Assembly (NCBI GenBank): GCA_024036415.1
Contig: JAMWET010000689.1
Span: 1 to 64,000 of the forward strand
DNA: 64,000 nucleotides
Reading direction: 5' to 3'
From: Prochilodus magdalenae
Taxonomy: Eukaryota > Chordata > Actinopteri > Characiformes > Prochilodontidae
The position numbers and the translations under genes were made by a program. Numbering within the stretch: position 1 is the stretch's first letter; every line of letters begins with the position of its first letter. Below are positions 1-13,472 of this stretch, in pieces. A model generated the notes under the pieces. That model had not been told where the DNA came from. It was given only the letters and a program-made list of their open reading frames with translations, and searched no databases.

Positions 1-3000
1 TGCGTTCACGGATTTGCTTAGCTCCATATGTAACTGTTCATAGAATTGTTGCATCTTTTTCTAAATTGACTGAACTGGCTTATAATTCACTAACAACGTT
101 AACAGGGGAGGGTTTGGAGATGTTTAACGATTTTGGACATCTGTTTTTATTGGTCGATATTATGTGTATATCTTTAAATAATCAGTCAAGATCTCTAACT
201 TATTCATATATATCACCAATCAAATGTATCCTATAATCCTTATATAATATTATAACATATATCTATAATATCTATACAAGCTCCACTCATCACTGCCCGA
301 TTCAATCCGACCTGTATCATGGCTTATAAGATTCAATATAGCGTATTGTGAATTGATCCTCAGGACTTCATTCTTCATATATGTCTCCGTCTACGCCCAA
401 AATCTGGATTATTTTTGTTTTTTGATTTTTCTGAGTGTAAACTTTGTGCAATGCATCTTCTACACTGAGACACTCTCCAATGCTCAAGAGACATTTTTTG
501 TGCTAACGGACTAATCAAGTCAACTGAATAGAAACACTCGTGCATTAAAATACGTGCAGGGAAAAATAATGGTAATGATATTAGCTGGTGATAGTGATAC
601 AATATACCTTATAGACTATCTACTCAGTCCCCAAATGGCGTGCATTTGATGGTGTTTCAATTTTAGAACCATTAAATACTCAACTCTCTGACACTCAACA
701 ACAAATAACCCAGCTGAAACATGATGAAATCGACCAGCCTACTCCTGATTCCATCGCCCCACCGTCTGTCCCTGTGGGCAGCGCCCATGCGTAACCTACC
801 CCGACTTCGTTCTGAAAGGTACATATAGAATAAACCTACACACTTGTGTGTTCTGACCAGATGCTGGGCTAATCAGACAGGGATCGTACCCAGCAGGTAG
901 CAGTGTCGAAATCGCTAAGCAATGGTCGCAGTGGCGATGGGACACGGGGATCGTGTTTGTTCAAACGCATGCATCACAGCAGCAACCCTGCTGTCGTCCC
1001 CTGGATCACACCAACACGCATCATGCCTCACCGTTCGCCCCACTCGCTGTCCCTGTACAGTGCTAAATGAAGAATAATCCTTTCTAACATGGAACTACCA
1101 TCACTCCACATCACTAACCTCCTCGGTGGTGGTCCTGCTGGGGGTCCTGGACCATTGCAAGAACATGGGTAATTAACTAAGTAATACATGATACGACGTG
1201 CTGACTACGCGAGAATCCTGTCACCTGGGATAGAGACTATAACAAGTCAGTGTAGCTCTCATACTCTACAGCGATCCAATGTTCCGGAGTTACCTTGAAT
1301 AACAGGAGACAGCGCGTGACACTTCACGACACGGTTTAGTAGTTGATCATTAAAATAATGGCGATGCTGAGCTATATACACTAATATTATAAATAATAGT
1401 GATCAGGATATATAGACGCGTAGGAGAGTGATGTTGTGAGACATGCGGTGGTGAGGTGGGGTAATAGAGATACGGAAGATAATCAGGGCTGACCTAACGG
1501 ATACCTAACTGATGAACATTTAGAACATGTCGATATGCACTTAATAAGTTATTGAGTGTCTACCCCAAACATACAATGAAGTCTGTTACACTCATCAGTA
1601 TGGGCCGTTCGGGTCGCCCAGGTGTGCTAACCCTCAACATGTGCGCGAACGTTCCTCAGGTAAATGGAGCTGTTAGAAGGTCCTCTTAGACAATGGTGTC
1701 CACGTGAATAATCCATCCCATGGTCGAATGAATTTGTAAATATTCCCTGTACCCAGTTTCCTGCGATTGGTGCGGTATGGGGTGGAGGGGGTGGACACCT
1801 AAAAATTCCTCCTCCAATTCTTATAGGATCGCTAAGACCACGAGGACCTCCATACGAGCCAGATTCCCGTTGGTCATCTCAACTAAACTAGCCCACCAAG
1901 GACTACAACGTATACGCGGCTAGAAACGACATTGAAAGATTGAGAGATAATCTTCTCACGCTTGCAACCTAATCACCCCGCCTTCGTAGAATATCACTCG
2001 ACCCATTCGACACTGATCTATCATGGCCCAGAATACGCCCATGATGCACAATTCGGCATAATAATGATAGAAGAAGTATATCAGACAATATTAACACCCA
2101 ATCAAAACAATCAAATCGTAGTACACTACAACTCCAAGGTCTTTGGGACTCTTGGACTCTATAACTCCTTGTAGCACCACAGTAACTTAGAATCCCCCTA
2201 CAGGCAGTCAGCAGCACAACGTGCTAACGACACATTATTACTGTTAACAATCCCTGTCCCTGAAGTGTCCTTTTGTGTTTTGAATATTCACTAATTGCAG
2301 TTCAGATATTCCACCCGTCGACCTTGACAAGAGGCCCAACCACACGGCTCGGGAGACATCAGTCCATAAACACACCTCAATAAACACCCTATACTGCTAG
2401 ACTGGTCTCCAAGCAAAGCGAGACAATTCTCCAAAGTACCGAATACCAACCTCCGCACCGCCCTCAGAGATCAGGTTTCTCCAGAGAAATAGATTGTCCC
2501 TATGGAACTGCAGCAAACAAGAGCAATGCATAACGCTAACCGTGTCTCGCTGCTCCCTGTAAGCGCATCTGTGTGCGTGAACAAAGGAGTATTTCTTGAT
2601 TACCGGACTATACACGGCTCCTAGTTCCTGATCCGATTCCTGCTTTACTTGAACTGCACCAGAGGATTAAATGATCCCTCTAAACCATCAAGGGCTAGAC
2701 AAACCAGAGCTCTATCTCCTATGCAATCCAGGACATCCACTCGCATATGATTTTACCTCACTCAGGAGGAATAGACTCCTCTAATTTTAAAGAGACTGCT
2801 TTGTTGTCTCTTCAGCCACACGTAGCTGGTGGACTGCAACCTTCTGCTGGCTTACTCCTCGCACTGAAAACTCGAGCAAAGGATTACATTTGCGCCTAAA
2901 GTACGCTATGAACGAGCTTCGTGAGGACCCCAGCGAAAGCTCAGTCTCAGTGGTCGGCCTCAGAGGACACCGGACACACAAACATGATCACCCTCTCCTT

Positions 3001-6000
3001 TCTGAGCTCCTGCTGTTTCTCACTTAAACGACTCCCTTTGCAATTTCATTTCTCCCTATACTCTTTCCGCGGCATATTGCCGACACCAAATGGATTTGAA
3101 GCACTAAAAACCATCTCCGCACGAGAGACACGTTTTCCTGCATAGAGCCACAACTCCCGCCGCTCACAACGTCCAACTCTGTACAACTTGTAGCCATCCT
3201 TGAATCATGTGAGCTATAAGAACACACGGGATATTAATCTCGCAGAGGAGAGGTGCCCGCTACATGACATAGACATCCCCCACTCACACATAACCCCTGG
3301 ATAAGACAGCTGAAGCTGGACATCAATACGCCTGAGGCACAAATATGGGAGGAGAGTATGGTCACTGTCATATTCCCTATTTTACCAGTGCCAATAAGCA
3401 CCCTCCACTCATGCTCACACGCCCTGAATCTAATAAATCAGAACAAACACTTTCAGCCTTTCACACTTTGGCGCACTCAGCGAATATTAAAGAGAAAGAT
3501 AGATTGCGCCTGCACCTCAAGCCTGTGTGGGTATAAGATCACACGGACGAAGTTGAGGGTTGCGTTAAGTGTGACCATGGGTATATTCAAACCCCCCAAT
3601 CCTCAAAGTAATAGGTGCATCACGTAGGGTGGCACGTCTCGGTCCATGTGTGGAAAAGGCTCCACATTAGATGTTTAATGATTGGGTAAAGGGAGGGCTT
3701 GTTTTGCCATTTGGGCGTGGCAAAGGCCATATGGGTCTACCAGCCCTGGCAAAAATCGCAGTCTACAGGAACTAGTCCAAGGAAAGCATCCACCAAATCT
3801 GGCCCGTCTGGCAAATCACCAATTCTTTGATGCAAGAGTGTCTGAACATGACTTACATCACCGACAATCCCAGAAAACCGTGTCCACCAGTTCTCCATGC
3901 CAGGATCCAATCCCTGAGCTGACTTGGAAAAATAAATAAAAAATGTTTTAGACATCCGAATTTCCAAGTCAGTTGTCCCCCTTGAGGACACGTTCTGAGG
4001 GGCCACACCGACTCAAAATGTCACTTATAAATACGATACGAACTCAGCGGTGAGATCTCAGTCCACCTTACATGCAGCAGTGGGTCTAGGTACAAGAGTA
4101 CTGAAAGGAGAGGGCCGTACAAGACAGAAGACCATGGAAGGACAAGCTGAGAGCGGCATCATATCATACTAAAACCCACCTCGGCCATTATTAGGAATAT
4201 CCACTCATTCACTATACATTTACAGAGCTCCACTCATTCACACACGCTGGATATGATAATAACAAGCTCACCTGGACAGCTCCAATGATGAGTCATCTGA
4301 CATGCATGTTTAAGGAAGTAGATGGCGCCTTGCACCAGCTGATGGGGGTATAATTGGGGGTAATAAGTAATAGTGGGGGATGTGAGGTGATGGGATCCAT
4401 AGAACTGTGCAGAGGTCTGGTAACAGTCCCTCGGTTTCCATGTGTGGGGAAAAAGGCTTCGACAGCAGATGTTACTAATTGGAGCTATAAAAAGAGGCGG
4501 GATTGCGTTTTGGTCGTGTCCAAAAATCGGCCATATGGGCCTACCAGTAACACCCTGTGGGCATAAACATCCCAGTCTAGTCCTACATGAAAAAAACTGT
4601 CTTCCAAGGAAAGCATGCCACCAAATCTGGAGCCCGTCCCTCTGGCAAAATACCATCCCTAAATGATTCTTTATGCCAGAAGTTGGGGTCCGTAGCAATA
4701 CCATGACTCACGCCATGTGCTCCACTCTCAATTCCTCAACATCAGCTGATAATAACCCGCTTACCTTTCACACAAACTGAGTCCCCTGCGTTTGTGTTGA
4801 GGATTAGTATAGATGGCACTTGCACTGCAACAAGAACCTGCGGGTATAAGTACCCAGTACGGGGTGTAAGATGTAAACTATGCATTGGGCCTTCCATGAA
4901 TCATCGGAAAGCATGACATGGCTACAACCAGTACAGGTGACCATATGAAATGTCCTCGTTATGCCGACCATGTGGTGTGGAAAAGGCTCCACCATACTAG
5001 ATAACACAGATGTTCTAGATGTAATGAGCCGTGCGCGTAAGCAAAGCGAACTATGGGCGCTGTCCAAAGGCCCAGATCGCTCAAGTCCCACCTACACACC
5101 TAGGCCTGGCAAAAACTTCCCAGTCCTACAGGAAACCTGTTCCAGGAAGGAAAAAAGCATCCCCCCCACATTCTGGGCATCACCAACTGCTTTGGAATGC
5201 AAGAGTGTCCTGAACATGTACTTACATCACCGAACATCCCAGAAAACCGTGTCCAGGTCCCCATGCAACAATCCAACTCCCTGAGCCTGACTCGGAAAAT
5301 AAACATCATGTAAAATTCACATCCAAAAACGCTAAGAGAACAGATTTTAGTACTCAAGATCCGTTGGTTCGATCCCCTTGTTCCATATTTAACAGCCACG
5401 AAACACTCTTCACATTCCCTCATACGGAACACTCCTACGGCCAGGAAGGTCTTTCCATGATGAACCAATTATACCATTCCGCGATACATGTTGACCCGGT
5501 GGAGGGTGCATCCGCCTAGAATGGTTTCAGTTGACCACCACCTTAGAACGACCACTGGTAAAGAAAATTATCTTCAAGCTAACATTACAGAACATTAGCG
5601 ACGACTGCCAAAACACGCCCTTCTGACCTGAACGACCCCTGTGTTTCCTGACACATAGTATGGTCAGTTGCTGCAAGCTGGTGCGCCACCACGCGCTTCT
5701 CCAGCTCGTTTCAACCGTAAGTCTCATAAGTGGATCTGTTTTCGGCAGACCTGGACTTCGCCAATGGGCCCTGCAGACGCTCAACAGTTTCGCTCCAATC
5801 CAACTCACAGCACATCAGGACGAAGGAAAAACAGGGGCCTTCTGGGGGGTCCCAGAACCACAAAGTCCTAAACACTACGAAGTAGAGGGAGAGACAACCT
5901 CGTGTTCATGCGTGGTGGCCTTGCACAGGTAAACCGTCTGCGTCCGACTGTGCAGGAAGGAACGGGGTGCGTGCTTGGTAATGTGAAGGCTGAGGTGTGT

Positions 6001-8270
6001 GTGGTGCCTCAGAGTATTTCCACTAGTCCTCCCCCTCCCCTCTTTTCCCGCCCGCACCCATCCCCTAACCATTGCCATACTAAACAACCTTCCCAATGAA
6101 CATCGCACGGCACTCTCCGGTCGTGTTTTTGGGGGCGGTTTTTCGCAAGGTTCAAACGGGATTCCTCCTCTCCTACCCACTTCCATGTTGTCAGCGATTT
6201 GAAAACAGTACTCCGGCCGTCTCCTAGGTAAACGGGAGGCCACATCCGCTGCTACGGGTGTGCGTGTTCGTTTGCCATGCGCCTGGCTGTCTCATGCCTA
6301 GCTTTTAAAATGCCCTAATAATAAGTTTCCATTATCATTGACCATTAGAGGCCGGCGCTCGGGGTTATCGGGTCACGACGGAAGGCTGCATGTCGTACTG
6401 TTACGTATGCTGTGAAAAGAACAGCAGCGCGCTTGGCTTGACCTCTCGTTAATCGGCTTTATCGTGGGTGCTTTCGAAGGGGCATCTGACCTGTACCAGA
6501 ATCTGACGGACTTACTGGACAGAAGTATGCTACTGTTTTCGCATGCTCAGATCAGCGTGAGATAATCACTTCGAACTCATCGGCGAAAACAGTGAACACG
6601 GATACTTGGAGAATTCCACTGTCAGCTGCCCATGCCAAGCACTGCAGGACCAGCTGCAGCAGCTTTAGTCTCTGCTGCACATCACTGTGTCACTCTCAGC
6701 TTTTTTAAGAGATGCTTGCTGTGCTTATGTAATGGCTCCTGGCTGGTTTATTGTTAGGTCTATTAAAGCGGACATTCACCCATCATCAAAGGATAGCTGC
6801 ACCCAGACAGAATCAACCAGAAGGAATGAAACTTGGTGGGTGGTTTAGACATCATGAGACATGCAAATGATTTGGGCACTAAAATTACATATTAAAGTCT
6901 GTGCTTGGGTCACGGGGAGAGCATCGGACGATCACCTCCACACATCATGCGGTAGGGTGGACAGGGTATTCTATCGCTGTACCTTACCTGACCCAACAGC
7001 GCACGAATGACCTTTTCGTGAATACACCTGGTTTTCTTGATTTGCCCTTCCTTGATATCACAGTCCTAACCATTGGCATTCGTGGGCTTGCACCATGCTG
7101 GACTACACGCACACAGACCGCTACCACGACTGGCCCGTTAAAACACCACGTCACCGTTCCACCAAAGACTGCAGTGGTTGTCGTACCAGACTGTCATGGA
7201 GTGACTCAGAATGGCAGCGGGTCTCTTCAGTTGACGCGTCCCGCTTTAGTCTTGGTTGAGACCGCCCAACGAATCCTTGTGTGGAGGCACCGTGGTCAGC
7301 GCGCAAGATGGTAACCGGTCTGTGTGGGGGTTTGGGGGGTCATCCACTGATCCATGTAAGGCCCTGGTGGTCACTCCCCTCCACCCCTACCCGTGCAACC
7401 CATAGGGTAGGTCGTACGACTGAATGTGAGCGCATGTTCAAAGGCGTTGCATCCGGATGATGCATGCAATAGGAAGCTCTAAACACTCCATGCCTCCCGG
7501 CAACGCCATAGCCCTACCTAGCATTGTTAAAGTGGTACATAGTGCTACGAAGGTGACCGCCCGAGAGGTCATCCACTGTTTTAACATAGGAGGAGGTGGG
7601 GGAAGCATTTCCACCGGGAGCGGCACATATAACATGTTTTATGATGAAATGTAGCTTTATTCGTCTTGTGGGTGAATCCCCTAACAGAGCGTGGGGTAAA
7701 TGATCTGGATACCCTAACGTTACCGCTTCTTTCACTCAAAGTGCGGAGCTTGAGTGCCTGTTCGTCAGTAGTTCAGAGTTGCCAAGACTCTCAAAGCCAT
7801 TTCACAGCTGCCTTTTTCACAAAACAGTATTTTTGATCCACTAGCCATCCAGACCTCAACTCAATTTCACTTGTGCTTACTCATCTCCTGGGCCAATTGC
7901 GTTCGCACAACAGAAGTTAACGTGATCCCATGATTACCTCATATATTTCCATGAGTGGCTACCGGTCATTATCATCGACAATGCTAACTAGTTCAAATTA
8001 CACAGGTTATACTAGTACTTGACTAATGCCCCATGAACATCACTTACACTTAGTGTCTGCATAATATTGACGCAAAGCCTGAAGTCTGAATAGAATATAG
8101 TGTAAGCCAAAGACTCACGCATAAATACGTCATACGCATCCTGGATATTTGCTTACGTGAGATCGAGTGAGGAAGGTGTCGGATATCGGTTAAGTGCGCC
8201 CTCCCTATCCTCAAAAGCGGCTTCTACACCTGAAGTAGAAGGTCCTGCCTTTAGACCTCCACTGGGATAA
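1..8270. other. No recognisable gene; probable zdhhc14 intron 1 in noisy sequence
   Basis: No exon, RNA gene or conserved peptide could be recognised on either strand. Reading frames here are short and lack family signatures. A degraded end of a dispersed repeat (CCTGCTGGGGGTCCTGGACC, near 1120-1170) resembles the family at 19.1-19.6 kb, and a threefold direct repeat lies at 3.6-5.3 kb. The region should be intron 1 of zdhhc14. Base quality appears low (see findings). Confidence 0.5.
3630..5300. repeat. Three degraded direct copies of an unknown repeat
   Basis: Segments at about 3640-3945, 4430-4700 and 4965-5300 share words in the same order: CCATGTGTGG-AAAAGGCTCC, GGCCATATGGG, CCTGGCAAAAA, AAGCAT-CCACCAAATCTGG and, in the first and third, CCCAGAAAACCGTGTCC. 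Many small insertions separate the words. No coding capacity could be assigned. Confidence 0.55.
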
Positions 8271-8274
8271 CAAT

Positions 8275-8520
8275 GCTAAAGTATGTATCTTCAGATGTAC
8301 TGAAGTATGGAGAGTAACAGGAGCATGGCATATTACGGCTCTAATGTCCTATTATCGTCTTTTTCCTGGGATACAGGGACTCTTAGCCCACAGCTCACTG
8401 TAGTGAAGAGACTCCTACGTGTCTCTCAGTCCACCCGTCCTTTAATAAAGCTCATTCATTGATGTCCCTGGACCCTGACGTCTATCCTCACATCTGCATC
8501 GATGCCAGCATCAGGAGCAC
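8275..8520 (+). mobile_element. Degraded copy of the minisatellite-bearing element
   Basis: This stretch matches 40,290-40,510 and 57,310-57,540: one unit of the CTTCAGATGTACTGAAGTAT repeat, then GGAGCATGG, TTACGGCTCTAATGTCC and GTGTCTCTCAGTCCACC. It contains numerous extra bases relative to the other two copies. Confidence 0.7.
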
Positions 8521-8539
8521 TGGACGGTTTGCTCCCCTT

Positions 8540-10660
8540 TTTGTGTAGCTTTAACAACCACCACACAGGTACAACTAACGCACGTACACTTACTGAGTTA
8601 CTGTATCACCCCACACACTACAACACACCTATACTAAGCCTACTAATCACACTAATCAACTTGTACTGTCCAGTTACTGTACGACCCACACACTACTTAC
8701 AGCACACTGAACACGAGCTTACAACTTTCACGTGACATGCATTTTATCAACTGTAGAACACCCCCCCCTGCAAACAACAAAAAACTAGCGTCGTTTGACC
8801 AGCACAACTAGAGCGGCCGACCTTAGCACGTACTATGAGTTTACATCCTGTACAACGGCGGTCACACACTAGACTTATCCGGCACACTAACCACATTACA
8901 CTTACGGCTGTGACAGATTACTGGTACACCAACACACTACTCCATTACAGCGAAAGCACTCCCCACATTACATTACTGAGTTACTGTAAACAGCTCCAGC
9001 ACACCCTACTTTTTGTACAGTACACTACCACCTTTCCCCTACGAGTTTTCACTGTACCCCAAACTCACGCTACTTAAGCCACACTCAAACACATTACACT
9101 TCTGATTTACTGTACCCACCACAGCTACTTAACATTTCCATCACACAACACATTACACTTACTGAGTTACTTGTAACACGACACTCTACCTTACAGTACA
9201 CTAAGCAAATTACACTAGAAACTGAGTTCCCACTATGATTTCGCCACCACACAACCCGTCTACTTTACCATCTCTCACTCCCCCAGCGACTACCTACTCA
9301 CACAATTACACTTCTTGGAGTTACACTGATAAGCCACACACTACACATTCTCCAACACTCAACCTATTCCGGTACACTAATAACCACATACATACCAACT
9401 TCACTGTACCTCGAGATTAGCTGCGGACACCAACACCACTCCTTCTACAGTTTACAACTAACACACTTACACTTAACCCGATCCTTACTGGGGGTTAACA
9501 CCACAAACCACACACTACTATACAGTTCACTAACGCATAAACACTTACCGAGTTACTGTACCACCAACACAGCGTACTTACATTACCTAACGCATTTACA
9601 TCCACTGTACTGAGTTAGCTGTACACCAACACACTAGCTTACTAGTCAAAACTAACACATTACACTTGACTGTAACTTTACTGTACACCCACACGCTACT
9701 TTTACAGCACACTAACGGCATTAACACACTTACTGAGTTACTGTACACCAACACGCACTTTAAAACAGTCGCTCCTAACACATTAGGCACTAACTTTATA
9801 GGTGTACTGAGGTCTACGTTAGCACCAACACGACTACTTGACAGTGCAACACACTAACACATTACACTCTTTACTGAGGGGTGGGGGACCAGGGGGGGAT
9901 GTACGCGACCTAGAATAAGGGTGGGGGGGGAGATCTTTTAGGCAATCAGGACAGACTGTCTTGACAGTACATAACACATTATGTTTGTGCGACGCCCCAC
10001 TAGCTACTGTGTCAGCGAAGCCTTTCACAGGACGAGTTGCTACTGTGTAAAGTGGGGCAGAGTGGTGTGGTGTCACTATCACAGCACGTGACTAGTGGAC
10101 TACACTCTGTTCACCTAGCCGATTGATTACTGTACACCACCCACTACTTTAACAGCACAAACTCAAACGACGCAGTTACCCTGTACTGTGAGTTCTGTAA
10201 CCACCCAACACCACTACTTACAGTACACTAACAATTACAACTTACGCACGTGTTACTTGTACCCACACCTACATACTAGTAATCTAGCACATTACTTACC
10301 GAGTTTACTGTACACCAACACAGAGTTACTTACAGTCACCCACGCATTTACACTTGACGAGTTACTGTACACCAACACTACCAGTACCTAACGCATTACA
10401 CTTACTGCGTTTTAACCTACACCAAGGTAGCTTACAGTACCGGTACTAACACAGTTACTCCCTTTACTGAGTTACTACATGTATCACGCAAGATAGCTGC
10501 CACTTACGCATTCGTTCACTGGAGCTGCTAGTGCTGCAGCTAGGACCAGCACACGAATACACAACTTACTGCGTTACTGTACACCAACCACTAGTTACAG
10601 TACACTAACATATTACGACGGTATCGAGTCACATGGATACCATACTATGCGCTGTTCCCC
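8540..10660. repeat. Noisy satellite array, unit about 55 bp
   Basis: The core ACTTACTGAGTTACTGTACACC-ACACACTAC-TTACAGTACACTAAC-ACATTACACTT recurs throughout for roughly 35 copies. Indels differ in nearly every unit, so no unit is clean. It is interrupted near 9,880-10,080 and 10,480-10,560 by unrelated sequence. Confidence 0.7.
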
Positions 10661-11870
10661 AGTTATAAGCTACTATGGTAACCATAGCTACTGAGGCGAA
10701 GCCTTATCATCCGGAGTGCTACTAATATGGTCCTTCTTAGACAGCCCACGGCCTACACGCACCGTTATCAGCACTACATGGGGTTGGAGGGCACTTACCA
10801 TTGGGGGGGGTCTACCCATAGAGGTGTGAGCAGTGGGGAGGGGCTGTATCCTCACTATGCTGCAAAGTGTCTCCAGTGAAGTCCAATTTTTCATAAGCTT
10901 CGGTGTCGTTCACGCTATGGCTATCACCTATCTGGTCAGAGGTACAGCTTAGGCTTCACTAACATCAATAGCTGCATTTATGAATCATTCTGGATTTCTG
11001 CAGCCCACAAAACGGCCCCCGAGTATCATAACGGAGCGGATGCTCGAGCCCATTCCTGGAAAGACACAAGACAACACAAGATCCTCTACTGTTCAGCAAA
11101 CATATTCTGCCACATCTGAGACAACTCTTGACTGCTAGAAAAACGGCATGGCAGCTATTCATCATCGTGCCAAAATTCTCCACCTGGATTAGAGGAACGC
11201 AGACCACTAATGACTACACGTCCCCCCACAAATTCTATTACATCACATTACCTACGCGTCAGGGAAGACCCTGTGAGGCTATATATTCAGCCCCCAGTCC
11301 GGCTCTCGTATTCATAGACCCCCTGACCGAGGCACAGCAGACTGATCTGGGACCAGACGTTTCATTTCACATTCAGGACAATGAACTAAACCAACAGTCA
11401 GGAGCTGATCTCGTATCAGTCCGACCCTGAGACCTTTGGTCCACGTTGCTGACGTATCAGCCTGAGTCTCACTATATCACTACATCACAACATCACGCTA
11501 CAGCTGGCAGTGAATGGGCCCTTTGATCGAGCCACACTTCCTCCAGGACGACCTGTTCATCTCCTCTTCTCATTCCACTGTACCGCCAGTCAGTGATCCG
11601 GAACCCAGACCCGGAAAAGTGAACAGAGCCACCATCATCCAGGCTGTGCCATGTGCTGGGAGGTATTCCAGTATGGAAGTGAATGCTGTCCCATGCGGTG
11701 GGCTTTACAATGTTGAGGACCCCAAAACAGCGGTCCAACAAACAACCCACCATATAGACCACCACACACTAAACACGAACCTGAACTGCTCATGTAACAC
11801 TTACAAAGTTCACCGAACTAAATACACACAGTACATAAGAACTACTTATTCAGAATAATTTCTGTTTAGA
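10661..11870. other. No recognisable feature
   Basis: Short reading frames exist on both strands but none resembles a known family or has splice sites in a sensible order. Probably zdhhc14 intron 1. Confidence 0.4.
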
Positions 11871-11970
11871 ACTAATAATAATAATAATAATAGTAACAAA
11901 AATAATCATAATAAATATTATTACTACTACTAATTACATTATTGAAAATATGTCCAAATATGTGATATAT

Positions 11971-12025
<55 letters not shown>

Positions 12026-12747
12026 CAACAACAACAATAATAATAATAATGTACTACCAGTACAATTAATCATTATAAAATAATGTTATGCCAACAAAAA
12101 GACTACTACTGCTACTACTACTACTACTAATAATAATAATAATATTACTATTACTACTACTACTAATAATATTACTACTACTAATAATAATAATATTACT
12201 ACTACTACTACTAATAATAATAATAATATTACTAAAACTACTACTAATATTACTACTACTACTACTACTACTAATAATAATATTATTACTACTACTACTA
12301 CTACTAATAATAATAATAATATTACTACTACTACTACTACTACTAATAATAATAATAATATTACTACTACTACTACTACTAATAATAATAATAATAATAA
12401 TATTACTACTACTACTACTACTAATAATAATAATATTACTAAAACTACTACTAATATTACTACTACTACTACTAATAATAATAATAATATTACTACTACT
12501 ACTAATAATAATATTACTACTACTACTAATAATAATAATACTAATAATATTACTACTACTAATAATAATAATAATAATAATAATATTACTACTACTACTA
12601 CTACTACTAATAATAATAATACTAATAATAATAATATTACTACTACTACTAATAGAATAATATTACTACTACTACTAATAATAATAATAACAATAATATT
12701 ACTACTACTACTAATAATACTAATAATAATAATATTACTACTAATAA

Positions 12748-12779
<32 letters not shown>

Positions 12780-13090
12780 TTACTACTACTAATAATAAAA
12801 ATAATATTATTACTACTAATAATAATAATATTAATACTGCTACTACTACAATTAATTGCATACTAGAACACCAATAATAATAAAACACAAAATAACAAAA
12901 TACTATTACTGTTCTGCTACAACCGTAAAATAATGAAACTATAATAAGTACTGTGAGTACTACTATTATTATATTACTATTAGTAATACTAATGTCAGTA
13001 CTAATAGTAAAATATTAATGATAATAAAATAATGATACTGTCACAAATAAAATACACCTACAACTCCTCCTACCCCTCTTAATAATAATA
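11871..13090. repeat. AAT / ACT trinucleotide compound microsatellite
   Basis: Runs of AAT, ACT and ATT alternate for about 1.2 kb. The densest part (12,089-12,850) alternates blocks of (ACT)3-8 and (AAT)3-8 joined by ATT. A pure (AAT)n run lies at about 11,970-12,050. It lies in zdhhc14 intron 1 close to exon 1 and explains the false leucine/isoleucine-only frame. Confidence 0.9.
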
Positions 13091-13230
13091 ATGATCATTA
13101 TTACCACCACATATATATACAGCTCATGATGTGATCCTGTTACTGTATGAAGAGTGGAATAACCTGGAGCTCATATGATCCAGCCCTGCCAGCATGGAAC
13201 CCCAACACCACTTCCCACACTCTGACTTAC

Positions 13231-13472
13231 TCAAAGGCGAAGAACAGTCCGCTGGTCACCAGGATGAGCACCATGGTGAGGTAGAAGACCCCGCTCTGCT
13301 TAGCCATCATGATCCGCCCGTCGCAGTAGAACTTGTTCCGGCCGGGGAAGACCTGCCACTTTCTCTTCACTCTCCTCTTCTTGCTGTGCGGGGTCTCCAT
13401 GGGCGAGGAGGAGCTGTGCGTGCAGATCTGGTTGTACTGGCATTCCCTGGGCTCATCCATCCCCAGGTGCAT
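13231..13472 (-). CDS. zdhhc14: zdhhc14 first coding exon (partial gene)
   Basis: This is the first coding exon of a DHHC-type palmitoyl S-acyltransferase of the ZDHHC9/14/18 group, which adds palmitate to cysteines at Golgi and related membranes. It reads [20 protein letters not shown], then [40 protein letters not shown] and the first transmembrane helix [20 protein letters not shown], closely matching human ZDHHC14. The donor is GTAAGT at 13225-13230, splitting the codon after TTTGA. The ATG at 13470-13472 has A at -3; a second in-frame ATG is four codons on, and I saw no upstream in-frame ATG. The catalytic DHHC exons must lie left of the window or within the noisy 1-11.9 kb, where I could not find them. 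Position beside tmem242 favours ZDHHC14 over its paralogues. Confidence 0.93.

Noticed and set aside
4234..4704. 156-codon minus-strand frame
   Set aside because: It overlaps the threefold repeat and resembles no family; the other repeat copies do not keep the frame.
6901..7314. 137-codon plus-strand frame
   Set aside because: No family similarity, and it lies in the low-quality left region where frames are unreliable.
12088..12660. 190-residue frame made only of Leu and Ile (with rare Lys)
   Set aside because: It is a direct translation of the AAT/ACT microsatellite and has no coding signal.
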